Part shown: one piece after another, positions 46,108 to 56,132 of the stretch
How positions within the stretch are numbered: position 1 is the stretch's first letter
How the letters are laid out: each line of letters opens with the position of its first letter
Assembly (NCBI RefSeq): GCF_004358095.2
Contig: NZ_SMZJ02000002.1
Coordinates: 124,001-188,000 of the forward strand
Source: Seonamhaeicola sediminis
GTDB lineage: Bacteria; Bacteroidota; Bacteroidia; Flavobacteriales; Flavobacteriaceae
Length of the DNA: 64,000 nt
Direction of reading: 5' to 3'
Position numbers and translations under genes: made by a program
The notes under the pieces: model-generated
What the model saw: only the letters and a program-made list of their open reading frames with translations
Database searches by the model: none
What the model was told of the DNA's origin: nothing

Positions 46108-47499
46108 ATGATAAAATCATTCATTCATTACATTATACTTTTAGGCTTCATGGGTGTTTCTCAGTTACAGGCTCAATTAGGTTTTTGTAAAGGCAACTCG
46201 GGTTCTCCAATATTTAAAGAAGATTTTGGAACTGGTAAAGGTGACAGCTCACTTAACAAAGGAAGTACAACTTATCGTTTTACTCAAGGGTCTCCAATTG
46301 ACGGTTCTTATAAAGTATCCAGTAATACGAATTGGTATGGCTGGTTTATTACTAAAGACCATACTCCAAATGATAACAATGGTAGATGTTTAATAGTAAA
46401 TGCAAGCTATAACTCTGGGGAATTTTTCACGATACCAATTTCTGGTTTATGTGAAAACACAACTTACGAATTTTCTTCATGGTTAATTAATTTGTTTCCA
46501 GCGCAAAATAGAGTTTGTGGCCCTTCTGGAAACGAAAGTGCCAACCCCATAAATATTACTTTTGAAATTTGGGACAGTACAGAAACATTACTTTTAAAGA
46601 AAGGAAATACGGGTGACATACATGGTTCTTATGATCCAAATTGGCAACAATATGGTTTAGTTTTTAAGACAAATCCGGGTCAAGAATCAGTCATTTTAAA
46701 GATGCGAAACAATGGCGTTGGAGGATGTGGAAATGATTTGGCAATAGATGATATTGTTTTTAAAACATGTGGTGATAGTATTGTGATAGAAGATGAGTTG
46801 AAAAACAGACAACAAACCACAGTATCAGAAAATAATTATCCTTATTCCACAACACTTACAGCATTGCCCGACTTTACTGTATTCTCATCACACCATTATC
46901 AATGGCAAAAAAGTTTAAATGGTAAAGATTGGTATAATATAGAAGGAAAAGACAGAAATAATATCTCAATTAAAAACTTAAAAAAAACAACTTATTATAG
47001 AGTATTGGTAGCTGAGGATGCCATTAATGTTTTGAATACATCTTGCCATTTAATTACAGATTACTTTAAAATAAGTGTAGGAGACATAATTAAAGCACAA
47101 AAAAAAGAACCCAAAAAACCTATAACAAAAATCACAAAAATCACCACTAATCCTAAACCCTATGCAGTTGTTGAAGAAAAAGAGATAGTAGAATCCACTA
47201 AATTTGATAGACAACCGCAAATTATTGAAAAAGACAGCTTACCAAATAGTGATATTGACACCAACTTATTACCTAAAACTTATAAAGAAATTATTATTGT
47301 ATTAGATGGTAATAAGGTTATTAAGCATAAAGTTTGGATTGATGGCGCTATAGGTCAATACGTTCAAACTAATGAAAAAATAATAAAAAAAGGAGATGAT
47401 AGAGGTGACATAGTTATAAATGAAACCGTATATTATAGAGCAGTTTATGGTTTTAACTCGGTAAAAAGAACTTATGTTATTAAGTTAAAATCTAAATAA
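46108..47499 (+). CDS. Secreted protein of unknown function with lectin-like domain
   Basis: 463 residues from the ATG at 46108, which gives a good signal peptide (MIKSFIHYIILLGFMGVSQ then LQAQ). An earlier ATG at 46024 would precede it by a 28-residue hydrophobic extension. Residues about 20-220 form a carbohydrate-binding or MAM-like jelly-roll: FKEDFGTG, NTTYEFSSWLINLF, QYGLVFKTNPGQ, GNDLAIDDIVFKTCG. Residues about 260-320 are an Ig-like module (YQWQKSLNGKDWYNIEGKD). A Lys/Pro-rich linker (350-380) precedes a C-terminal domain (EIIIVLDGNKVIKHKVWIDG). No T9SS sorting signal is seen. It lies between pbpC and the pbpC remnant on the opposite strand. Confidence 0.75.
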   Translation: MIKSFIHYIILLGFMGVSQLQAQLGFCKGNSGSPIFKEDFGTGKGDSSLNKGSTTYRFTQGSPIDGSYKVSSNTNWYGWFITKDHTPNDNNGRCLIVNASYNSGEFFTIPISGLCENTTYEFSSWLINLFPAQNRVCGPSGNESANPINITFEIWDSTETLLLKKGNTGDIHGSYDPNWQQYGLVFKTNPGQESVILKMRNNGVGGCGNDLAIDDIVFKTCGDSIVIEDELKNRQQTTVSENNYPYSTTLTALPDFTVFSSHHYQWQKSLNGKDWYNIEGKDRNNISIKNLKKTTYYRVLVAEDAINVLNTSCHLITDYFKISVGDIIKAQKKEPKKPITKITKITTNPKPYAVVEEKEIVESTKFDRQPQIIEKDSLPNSDIDTNLLPKTYKEIIIVLDGNKVIKHKVWIDGAIGQYVQTNEKIIKKGDDRGDIVINETVYYRAVYGFNSVKRTYVIKLKSK

Positions 47500-47561
47500 C
47501 TATCTCTCAACATCATTTTTTAAATATTAAAAACACTTGTTTATAAATGGATTTACACTAA

Positions 47562-47676
47562 CAGTGGTTTTTTTAAATAGTTGTTTTGGTAAACAAAAGT
47601 AATAGGCTACTAATAATATAGCTAAGATTGAAAACCTAACTTTTCGTTTTTTTATATAACCTATTACTTTGTTCAT
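47562..47676 (-). pseudogene. Truncated duplicate of the pbpC 5' end
   Basis: Minus-strand reading from the ATG at 47674-47676 gives MNKVIGYIKKRKVRFSILAI then LLVAYYFCLPKQLFKK, nearly identical to the pbpC N-terminus for about 36 codons, then diverges and stops after 47-49 codons. Most nucleotide differences are synonymous, which means the copy diverged while coding before being cut. It begins 17 bp downstream of the SH3-domain gene stop, as if it had been the next gene of the alpha-2-macroglobulin operon. May still encode a short membrane peptide, but is best read as a remnant. Confidence 0.8.
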
Positions 47677-47693
47677 TTAAAGAAATATGCAAA

Positions 47694-48563
47694 CTAGCAG
47701 CCCATTGGAATATCAAATGCGATGACTTTTTCTATTTTTTCATCATTCATAGTAGTAAAAATAACTTTAAAGTAAATTTTATTTATTGATACTCCCGATG
47801 ATGCATTATTTATGCTTTTGCTGTCTTTTATAAGCTTATACCATTCTTCTCCACAATGCACTTTTACAGCCTGCTTGTATTCATCTATATCTACTTCAAT
47901 AAATGTATTCCAAGCTTTTGGATTGTAGGTAATGGTTTTAAACACATTGCTATTAGTTTTGGTTTTTAACGGTTCCCAAGCCGAATAATAATGTTTCCAT
48001 TCTGTAAGATCACAATGGGGGCCTTCATTCATGATGGTAATACTGTTTTCATGACGCTGAAACACTTCAATCTTTTTAAATTTTGAATGATGCCTAATTC
48101 GTAATGTTTTATTTTCAACAGTTTCTCCCAATTCAACAATGGCATCTACTTTATTTGATGCATACGTTGTTGTTTGAGGATTGTCAATCATTTCAGCATT
48201 GAGGTTTTCAAACTCTAAAGTAAATTCTTCAAAACCAACCCTAAATCGTTTCTTAATTTTTTCCTCAGTTAGAAAACCACTAAAAACATAACCTTTACGG
48301 TTATTATGAATATCATCTGTACACGATACCTTTACCCACTGACCAGAAATAATTTTGTTATTATCTTGTACATCCAGTTTTAAATGGGTGCGTTCTGTAA
48401 TTTCTAGTTCTGTACCGTAAACCAACTTATCAAGGCGTTTAGAATCTTGACTTGGTTTATCTCTTAAAAACAGGCCGTTGTTGGCGTTTACATATCTAAT
48501 TTCTTGTGTGTTGGCAATATTGAATCCTATCAACATTACCAGTAAATACATATATTTTGTCAT
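47694..48563 (-). CDS. Secreted SH3b-domain protein of unknown function
   Basis: 289 residues with a signal peptide (YLLVMLIGFNIANTQ) and an N-terminal bacterial SH3 domain at about residues 21-100: RYVNANNGLFLRDKPSQDSK and WVKVSCTDDIHNNRKGYVFSG. Such domains often bind peptidoglycan peptides. The remaining 190 residues are not recognised; they contain WKHYYSAWEPLK and a final DIPMGC. It is 152 bp downstream of the alpha-2-macroglobulin gene on the same strand, with a dispersed repeat between, and may share the envelope role of its neighbours. Confidence 0.75.
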   Translation of the reverse strand: MTKYMYLLVMLIGFNIANTQEIRYVNANNGLFLRDKPSQDSKRLDKLVYGTELEITERTHLKLDVQDNNKIISGQWVKVSCTDDIHNNRKGYVFSGFLTEEKIKKRFRVGFEEFTLEFENLNAEMIDNPQTTTYASNKVDAIVELGETVENKTLRIRHHSKFKKIEVFQRHENSITIMNEGPHCDLTEWKHYYSAWEPLKTKTNSNVFKTITYNPKAWNTFIEVDIDEYKQAVKVHCGEEWYKLIKDSKSINNASSGVSINKIYFKVIFTTMNDEKIEKVIAFDIPMGC

Positions 48564-48608
48564 TTTTTTATGTTTTTTAAATGCCCTTGGAAGTATAACA
48601 TTTCAGGT

Positions 48609-48682
48609 GTCATTCAGAGCGCAGCGAAGAATCTATTAAACCTTTTTAGAAGATTCTTCAGTCGTTTCTCCTTCTGAATAAC
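48609..48682. repeat. Dispersed GTCATTC...GAATAAC palindromic element
   Basis: Ends GTCATTCAG and CTGAATAAC (one mismatch from a perfect inverted pair) enclose an inner stem GAAGAATCT/AGATTCTTC (48626-48634/48651-48659). The text matches a repeat type widely scattered in Flavobacterial intergenic regions. It separates the alpha-2-macroglobulin and SH3b genes. Confidence 0.7.
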
Positions 48683-48715
48683 AAATGTTTTTTTATAATC
48701 AAAAGTGCATTGTCA

Positions 48716-51700
48716 TTATTTAATTACATTAATCCATTGCCCTTTAGTTCTTACTAAAAAGTTATTATCATACATAGCCTCCGCTTGAATTCCTGGTAAG
48801 TAATAGCGTCCTAAATAGGAAGCATTTAGCATTACCGAAAATGATTTGGAGCTATTGGTGTTTCCTGTTTTGCTTAAGTCAAAATAGAAATTCACACGGT
48901 CATCTCTTATGTCTGTATAGCGCGCTTGACTAGAGGTTGTGTTTCCAAAATCGGTAAATCGGGTATTGACTATTTCCCAACCCGAAGGGAATATTTGTGT
49001 TAGAGCAACATCTTTTACTTCAGTGCTTTTTAAGTTGCTTACTTTAACCGTAGCAATAAAATCTTGCCCTTGTTGCAGTTCGGCAACATTTACGCGGTTG
49101 CCTTGTAAATCTTTATAAGAATAGCTAATACTCAACCCGCGTTGTTCTACTATTTCTTGTCCTAATGGCAATTTTCCAGAGTTTAAAACCCGAACGTAAA
49201 CGGTATTGCTGTTGGTATTTTTGAACGATAAACTATTACTGCCATCAACTACGTTTAATTTGCGTTGCGCAATGGCATTTTTGGTGTCAATGGTACTGGT
49301 TTTCCCATTAATGGTGTAGCTTAGTTTCATAGCTTTTCCGCCATTAGCATTTACCATTTTTGCCATCGCCAATAAGCTGTAAGCAGTGGTTTGTGTACTC
49401 ATCCAACGGTCACTAGATAAATCTTTGGCAATAGATTCTGCTAGTTCTCTAGTTTTTTTATTTTTGGTGAGCACCATTGTTTCTAAAGCCATCGCTCTAT
49501 TTCTATCAATCGAACCATAGGTGTAATAATTATATTTATTAGGTTCAAAATGGATATTGGCCAACTTTGAAATACTTTCTGAGGCCTCCTTTTGACCTGC
49601 TAAAGCATAAGCTGCTGCCAATCGCCATTTAGCTTCATTGGATAATTCTGAATATTCACGTAACCTGTTCATACTAGCTAAATCTGGATGACCCGCCAAA
49701 GCTAAAGTGTATAATCTGTAAGCCTGAGCTAAATCTGAATTATAGCGTGTGTAACTTGGTCTCCAATCTCTAGCAGTCTGTCTCTGGTATTTAATCCAGC
49801 TGCTTTTAAATGTTAACGGTAATACATAGCCTTTCTTTTCGGCTTCTATCATAAAATGACCTGCATAACTAGTACCCCAATCGTTGGCACTGGTTTCTCC
49901 AATCCAATAACTTAAACCACCATCTGGTCTTTGGAAATGGCCAAGTCTCTTAATTCCATTTTTAATATTATCCTGAATGTCTTGTTTTTTATCAGCAGTT
50001 AAATCGAAAATATCGGTTAAGAATAACTGTGGAAATACACCAGATGTGGTTTGCTCAACACATCCATGAGGGTATTGAATTAAATACTGAAGTCTGCGAG
50101 TAAAATCCATAGGTGGTAAGGTTGAAAACTCTACGGAGGCCGCATTGGTTCCAGTAACTCCAAAAGTTTCAAAAGTTATGCTTTCAGTACTGTTAGCAAT
50201 TAAGGTTTTGTCAATTGCTTTTGATGTTATAGGATTCGGATTCACGACATCCAATTCCACTTTATAAGTCGATTTTTCGCCATTACCAGAGGCTATAACT
50301 TCAATGGTACTTATACCTTTGGAATTACTAATATCAAGGTTAAAATAAACCATTTGCTCATCGGGTTTTGCAAAGGTTAATTGTTTTGATGTTTCACCAA
50401 TAATACGTATACCATTGCTTAATTTTAAGCTTATGTTGACGTTTTTCACTTTAGGTTCCATAGCAAAAACAGATACGGGTAAAGTAACTTGCTCACCGGG
50501 GCTTAACTTCCGCGGAAGCGTAGCTAACACCATCAAGGGTTTTTTAACTTGCACCAACTTATCATTACTCCCGTAGGCTTCCTTGTTTGGGTTACCAGCC
50601 ACCACCATTGTTCTAACAGCACCAATATAATTGGGCATTTTAATGGTGTGGGTTTTTTGTTCATTGCTATTTAAGGTAAATGGACCTAAATATTTTATAA
50701 CTGGTTTAAACCTGTTTGCTTTTTTCTTTTTACCAGCAGTAGCACTTCCATCACCACCAATGGCAAATACTTGGTCTATACTGCCTGAATAAGCCCCGAT
50801 AACGTCATCAAAGATATCCCATGTTTTCACCCCTAAAGCTTCACGAGCATAGAAACTATTCCACGCATTTGGGGTTTTAAATCGGGTTAAGTCTAATAAC
50901 CCTTCGTCAACCACAGCAATGGTATAGGTCATTGCTTTTTTGTTTTTTTCTGAAACCGTAATATTGAATTCCTGTTCTGGTCTTAAAACGTTAGGCATTA
51001 TTATTTCTGGTTGCAATTTGGTTTCTGGGTTTTCAACCATTATGGGGATAATACCATATAGCCTGATGGGTAAATCGTTTGCCGTCATAGCATGTGGCTG
51101 CAATAGAGAAATGTTTACAAATACATTGGGAGCCATTTCTTCTGTTACCGGAATTTCAACTATCGTTTCTCCTTTTTGTGTTTTAACCCACTGGTGTTCT
51201 AAAACCTCGGTACCATTTTCAATACTTACCAATGCGCGCCCTTCGTTACCAGATTGAAATGTTATTTTAGCAGTCTCTCCTACGTTATATGTTTCCTTAT
51301 CACTTGAAAAGATGAGCATTTTAGCAGCATCTTTATCACCAGAACTTGCGTTTTGCCACCAGTTTTTATAAAAATAAGCTGTACGTCCTGTGGCGTGTTG
51401 GCTAATAGGGTCTTCAACTCTTATTAAATAACGCCCTCTGTCATGGTCTGGAACTTTTATATTGAAACTTGCCTTACCGTTGGCATCTGTATTTATTTTA
51501 GAGGTTGTATAAGGTCTGTGGTAGCTACTGGATACATAACTAGACAAATTATCATAGCTAGAATTCCACCACCAACGCCATTCTATTTTATAAATTTTCA
51601 CTTCAAGATTGTTTCGCTGTATGGGATTCCCGTTGGGGTCTAACACCACAATATCAAAAGATTGATTTTCATCTGTAAAATAGGAACCATAGGTATTTTC

Positions 51701-54289
51701 CTTGGGTGAACGCATCCCTACAAATGATTCATAAGGTGCATAGGTTTTGGTAAAGGCATCAATAGAGAAATCTCCACCATTCTCGAATGCTCTAACTAAA
51801 AACTGTGCGTTTAATAATCCTGGAGCATTCTTTTTAATGTTTAGTTTCGAATTAATTTTTGCAAAACCATCACCATTTACAACACCTTCGAAAACATTAA
51901 ATTCTTCAGAATGAAATGTTCTTGTTGGGTCTATAAACTCATAATCTCTATAATTCTCAAATCCTTTATTAGAGGTGCTAAATTTTGCTTTTACTTCGGC
52001 CTTTAAATGTTTTCCTGGAGCACCGTGCAACCATTTAACATTTAAATTTCCAGTTAGTGGTTTGGCAGCAGTTAGTATGTCATCATCAAAATCAATCTTA
52101 ATTTTTAAACGATTGGGTTTAACCGTTTCAATTTTTAAAGTTTTATTAAACGAAGCACCCCCAACTGAAACGGTGGCATTATAATTTCCCGTTTTGTCTT
52201 CTGTAGATGTAGGAACCGTGAATTTGTAAAATCTATTGACATGATCTCTAGTAACATGTTTATAAACCAACTTTCCGTTAGGGTTTGTTATTTCCATTTT
52301 TACAGGGTGCTCTTTTGGTAGTTTGTTTGCTTTATCATTTAGCATAAACGTTAAATGCAAGGTGTCTCCAGGACGCCATACACCCCGCTCACCATAAAGG
52401 TAACCTTTAAGTCCACGTTGCAATCTGTTTCCTGAAATATCAAATTTGCTTAATGATAAGGAATTGCCGTCACCAAGTTTAATATAGGTACTATGTTTAC
52501 CCTTAGACACTAAGGCAAAATTTGCATACTTTTCTGCATCTATTATAGTAAGTCCATTCTCATCAGTAGTAGCACTTTCCATTTCTTGTTGCTGGAAATT
52601 GTAAAGCTTAATACTGGCATTTGGTTCTGGTTCAGTTGTTAAAATGTTTGTAACAGCAAAGTGGTATGAATTATTAGCACCACGTTTTGCAATGACTCCT
52701 AAATTTGAGGCGATGAGGTTTTGAGCAACTATTTTGCGGGCATTATAATACGCATCATGGCATGGGTTTTTTTCTTCACGCCAGTTATAAGCATAGTCTT
52801 TGTAGCGGTATAATAAATTGTCCCAATATTGTTCCTCTCGCAATTCTTGCTCTTTTTCAGATAAGTTATCAGGAGTTTCTTCATAAACATCAGCCTCGTA
52901 ATAATCATCATTCTCATTCTCTTCAAAATTAGATGTATTGGAATCTGTTTCACAGTTGTAAAGAGAATAATTCCTGTTATAACTTACTTCAACACGATAA
53001 ATTGAGCCTACATCTGCAGTGAAATACTTCGATAAATCAATGCTATAGGCTTTCCATTTTCCAGAATTTTCAGCAGCTGTTTGTAACTGAATGGTTTGTT
53101 TTGCTATTCTACGTCCTACCTTTTTAATACTGTACTGGTCATTACTGTTTAAATTATTGTCTTGTAAAAACTGAAGCACATTGTCCTCAAAAATTTTAAT
53201 GATTCTCACATCAACAGCGCTCAAATTAACAGCTTCAAAATTAAATTTCAATTCTTGAGAATTTGGCAAAATAGAACCACTGTTTATTAGACGTACTTGG
53301 GGTTTTAAAGCTTCAAAAGCAATGGTTTGAGATAATGGCTGTTTAAGCTTAAATCCATCGGTATTTTTGATACCTTGAAAAATATCTACCTGAATATTAC
53401 CAACCAATTTGCTATCGGGGTAAACCTTTAAAATGTTACCATCTACTATATATTTGAGAGATTTGACTTTTTGCAGACTCACTAAACCATCAAAGTTTTG
53501 TTGCTTATTTAAGGGGTCTGAAAAATTAATGGATAGATGTTGTTCAGGATATTGAACGACTTCAGTTTTTATAATGGTGAAATTATTTTTGCCCGGAATT
53601 ATTATGGTATTCTTGCCTTTATTATCGGCACTTATGGGTTTCCCATGCCATGATACTTCCATGTTACTATTCTCAATAAATCGATGAATACTATCAATTT
53701 TAAATTCAAAAGCATTACTGTGCTCACTCCCTTCATTAAAAACAATATTGAGTTTTTTATCATTTTGTTGGGCAGTTATCAATTTTTTAGCCTGTTCTAA
53801 AGAAATAAGGTCTGCAGATTTTATAATCCCCTCAACATACTGCCAATTTTTACTGTAAGATTGAAGATTGTTAGTTACAACATTGAAATTTGGTGTGATT
53901 GTTTTAAACTGAAAGGTATACGCTTTGTAATTTGAAGGAACATCTTTATAAATTTCAGACAGTTTTACGGTTACCGTGTATTCTGTTGCTGGCTCTAAGT
54001 GTTCATTGGGTGTAAAAATCAAAGTATGGTTATTACCAACCTGTAATTTTCCTTCAACGTGTGGCTTGATAGTTATGATTTTGACATCAATGTCTTGATT
54101 CATTTTCCAACCTTCAATAGCCTTGGCTAAACTAATTTGAATTGGTTTTGCCACCGAAGTTATTCCTGAAGTAGTATAGCTCACATAGTCTCTGTATTTA
54201 AAAATATTATCTGGTTCTATAGATTTTTTTTTGCAAGATATAATTAATAAAAGGGTGCAAACGAAGAAGAAAATATTTTTTAAAGACAT
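48716..54289 (-). CDS. Alpha-2-macroglobulin family lipoprotein with intact thioester motif
   Basis: 1857 residues from the ATG at 54287-54289 (MSLKNIFFFVCTLLLIISC, lipidated Cys at 19); a TTG start 75 bp upstream is rejected because it would bury the signal. It follows bacterial A2M order: N-terminal macroglobulin-like domains, a bait-like region near residue 1130-1150 (GSATAGKKKKANRFKP), the A2M domain with TMVVAGNPNKEAYG, and the thioester YPHGCVEQTTSG around residue 1410, followed by the alpha-alpha toroid. Bacterial A2M traps attacking proteases in the periplasm or surface, and pairs with PbpC, which repairs peptidoglycan. Two acidic stretches around residues 455-500 are unusual. Confidence 0.93.
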   Translation of the reverse strand: MSLKNIFFFVCTLLLIISCKKKSIEPDNIFKYRDYVSYTTSGITSVAKPIQISLAKAIEGWKMNQDIDVKIITIKPHVEGKLQVGNNHTLIFTPNEHLEPATEYTVTVKLSEIYKDVPSNYKAYTFQFKTITPNFNVVTNNLQSYSKNWQYVEGIIKSADLISLEQAKKLITAQQNDKKLNIVFNEGSEHSNAFEFKIDSIHRFIENSNMEVSWHGKPISADNKGKNTIIIPGKNNFTIIKTEVVQYPEQHLSINFSDPLNKQQNFDGLVSLQKVKSLKYIVDGNILKVYPDSKLVGNIQVDIFQGIKNTDGFKLKQPLSQTIAFEALKPQVRLINSGSILPNSQELKFNFEAVNLSAVDVRIIKIFEDNVLQFLQDNNLNSNDQYSIKKVGRRIAKQTIQLQTAAENSGKWKAYSIDLSKYFTADVGSIYRVEVSYNRNYSLYNCETDSNTSNFEENENDDYYEADVYEETPDNLSEKEQELREEQYWDNLLYRYKDYAYNWREEKNPCHDAYYNARKIVAQNLIASNLGVIAKRGANNSYHFAVTNILTTEPEPNASIKLYNFQQQEMESATTDENGLTIIDAEKYANFALVSKGKHSTYIKLGDGNSLSLSKFDISGNRLQRGLKGYLYGERGVWRPGDTLHLTFMLNDKANKLPKEHPVKMEITNPNGKLVYKHVTRDHVNRFYKFTVPTSTEDKTGNYNATVSVGGASFNKTLKIETVKPNRLKIKIDFDDDILTAAKPLTGNLNVKWLHGAPGKHLKAEVKAKFSTSNKGFENYRDYEFIDPTRTFHSEEFNVFEGVVNGDGFAKINSKLNIKKNAPGLLNAQFLVRAFENGGDFSIDAFTKTYAPYESFVGMRSPKENTYGSYFTDENQSFDIVVLDPNGNPIQRNNLEVKIYKIEWRWWWNSSYDNLSSYVSSSYHRPYTTSKINTDANGKASFNIKVPDHDRGRYLIRVEDPISQHATGRTAYFYKNWWQNASSGDKDAAKMLIFSSDKETYNVGETAKITFQSGNEGRALVSIENGTEVLEHQWVKTQKGETIVEIPVTEEMAPNVFVNISLLQPHAMTANDLPIRLYGIIPIMVENPETKLQPEIIMPNVLRPEQEFNITVSEKNKKAMTYTIAVVDEGLLDLTRFKTPNAWNSFYAREALGVKTWDIFDDVIGAYSGSIDQVFAIGGDGSATAGKKKKANRFKPVIKYLGPFTLNSNEQKTHTIKMPNYIGAVRTMVVAGNPNKEAYGSNDKLVQVKKPLMVLATLPRKLSPGEQVTLPVSVFAMEPKVKNVNISLKLSNGIRIIGETSKQLTFAKPDEQMVYFNLDISNSKGISTIEVIASGNGEKSTYKVELDVVNPNPITSKAIDKTLIANSTESITFETFGVTGTNAASVEFSTLPPMDFTRRLQYLIQYPHGCVEQTTSGVFPQLFLTDIFDLTADKKQDIQDNIKNGIKRLGHFQRPDGGLSYWIGETSANDWGTSYAGHFMIEAEKKGYVLPLTFKSSWIKYQRQTARDWRPSYTRYNSDLAQAYRLYTLALAGHPDLASMNRLREYSELSNEAKWRLAAAYALAGQKEASESISKLANIHFEPNKYNYYTYGSIDRNRAMALETMVLTKNKKTRELAESIAKDLSSDRWMSTQTTAYSLLAMAKMVNANGGKAMKLSYTINGKTSTIDTKNAIAQRKLNVVDGSNSLSFKNTNSNTVYVRVLNSGKLPLGQEIVEQRGLSISYSYKDLQGNRVNVAELQQGQDFIATVKVSNLKSTEVKDVALTQIFPSGWEIVNTRFTDFGNTTSSQARYTDIRDDRVNFYFDLSKTGNTNSSKSFSVMLNASYLGRYYLPGIQAEAMYDNNFLVRTKGQWINVIK

Positions 54290-54474
54290 AATGTGACGTA
54301 TTTGAATGAGCATGATGTACAAGGAACGTACGATGTTTCTTGTTAATAAAGTTACGCATTTCAATGACGCTACAGACTTTAAGCTTCTGTTAAATTGTTC
54401 TTAAAAATTGATTTGATAACCTAGAAGAAAACAAACATTATAAGTATCTTGTAAAGATTAAAAATTTTAAGATT

Positions 54475-56028
54475 ATGAGTACAGTTTCTACGGGTTATAA
54501 TATTGAGACCGTTTTGAATGTATTGGGTATTGGAAACATAAATAATGGGACCTCAACTGGAATAAATTGCTTTTCAAATGGTGAGCCAATAGAAAGTTTT
54601 TCGCCTGTGGATGGTCAATTAATAGCAAGAGTAAAAGCAACCTCAAAAACTGATTATGAAACTGTTATGAATACAGCCACTACCGCTTTTAAAAAATGGC
54701 GAATGATTCCGGCACCTCAGCGAGGTGAGGTTGTAAGACAGTTTGGAGATAAACTTAGAGAGAAAAAAGAAGCATTGGGTAAATTGGTGTCTTATGAAAT
54801 GGGGAAAAGCTATCAAGAAGGACTTGGTGAAGTTCAAGAAATGATTGATATCTGTGACTTTGCAGTAGGACTATCACGCCAGCTACATGGATTAACGATG
54901 CACTCTGAACGTCCAGGACATCGTATGTATGAACAGTATCATCCTTTAGGTGTGGTTGGTATTATCTCTGCGTTTAATTTTCCTGTAGCTGTGTGGTCTT
55001 GGAATACTGCTTTAGCTTGGGTTTGTGGTGATGTTTGTGTTTGGAAACCCAGTGAAAAAACACCCTTGTGCGGTATTGCCTGCCAAAATATAATAGCAGA
55101 AGTAATTAAAGAAAATGGGTTGCCTGAAGGTATTTCATGTTTAATAAATGGCAATTATAAAGTTGGTGAGTTTATGACAAAGGACTCAAGAATTCCGCTG
55201 GTATCTGCTACTGGATCCACCAGAATGGGAAAAATAGTGGCGCAAGAAGTAGCAGCTAGATTGGGGCGTTCGCTTTTAGAATTAGGAGGTAATAACGCGA
55301 TCATCATAACCCCTGATGCCGATTTAAAAATGACCGTATTAGGTGCTGTTTTTGGGGCCGTTGGTACTGCGGGTCAACGTTGCACTAGTACTAGAAGACT
55401 AATCATTCATGAAAGTGTTTATAATAAAGTAAAACAGGCTATAGTAGATGCTTACAAACAATTAAAAGTTGGAAACCCATTAGATGAAACCAATCACGTT
55501 GGTCCATTGATTGATGCGAAAGCCGTTGATGTTTACAAAAAAGCTTTAGAGGAAGTAGTTAAAGAAGGTGGCAATCTTATTGTTGAGGGAGAAATCCTTT
55601 CAGGTGAAGGTTACAAAAGTGGTTGCTACGTAAAACCAGCCATTGCTGAAGCAGAGCCATATTTTAATATTGTGCAACACGAAACCTTTGCTCCAATTTT
55701 GTACTTGCTAAAATATTCAGGCGATGTAGAAAATGCCATTGATATTCAAAATAATGTAGCGCAAGGGTTAAGTTCAGCCATTATGACTAATAACTTACGA
55801 GAAGCAGAACGATTTTTATCTCATGCAGGAAGCGATTGTGGTATTGCTAATGTCAACATCGGGACTTCAGGAGCGGAAATAGGTGGTGCTTTTGGTGGTG
55901 AAAAAGATACAGGAGGCGGACGAGAATCTGGATCTGATGCTTGGAAAATTTATATGCGTAGACAAACTAATACTATTAATTATACCACAGAGTTACCTTT
56001 AGCACAAGGCATTAAATTTGATTTGTAA
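54475..56028 (+). CDS. Aldehyde dehydrogenase, ALDH7 type (alpha-aminoadipic semialdehyde dehydrogenase-like)
   Basis: 517 residues. Catalytic Cys near residue 303 in GTAGQRCTSTRRLIIHES and the general-base Glu in SLLELGGNNAIIITPDAD near residue 269; NAD-binding GSTRMGKIV and the N-terminal YHPLGVVGIISAFNFPVAVW. The insertion MHSERPGHRMYEQYHP and the overall pattern fit the ALDH7/AmaB group, which oxidises alpha-aminoadipate semialdehyde in lysine breakdown. It has no lysine-pathway neighbour here, so the substrate is from family resemblance only. Confidence 0.88.
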   Translation: MSTVSTGYNIETVLNVLGIGNINNGTSTGINCFSNGEPIESFSPVDGQLIARVKATSKTDYETVMNTATTAFKKWRMIPAPQRGEVVRQFGDKLREKKEALGKLVSYEMGKSYQEGLGEVQEMIDICDFAVGLSRQLHGLTMHSERPGHRMYEQYHPLGVVGIISAFNFPVAVWSWNTALAWVCGDVCVWKPSEKTPLCGIACQNIIAEVIKENGLPEGISCLINGNYKVGEFMTKDSRIPLVSATGSTRMGKIVAQEVAARLGRSLLELGGNNAIIITPDADLKMTVLGAVFGAVGTAGQRCTSTRRLIIHESVYNKVKQAIVDAYKQLKVGNPLDETNHVGPLIDAKAVDVYKKALEEVVKEGGNLIVEGEILSGEGYKSGCYVKPAIAEAEPYFNIVQHETFAPILYLLKYSGDVENAIDIQNNVAQGLSSAIMTNNLREAERFLSHAGSDCGIANVNIGTSGAEIGGAFGGEKDTGGGRESGSDAWKIYMRRQTNTINYTTELPLAQGIKFDL

Positions 56029-56132
56029 AAACAATCAATATCTATAAGTGTCTTTTTCTGTTAAACCTTTTCGAGGTATTGAAGTCTAAGGATTTATAAA
56101 GTGTTATTGTCTTTCAAAAAAACCTATGCGTT

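Noticed and set aside
54290-54364. TTG-started extension of the A2M protein
   Set aside because: The lipoprotein signal starts at the ATG 54287-54289; a longer start would bury it.
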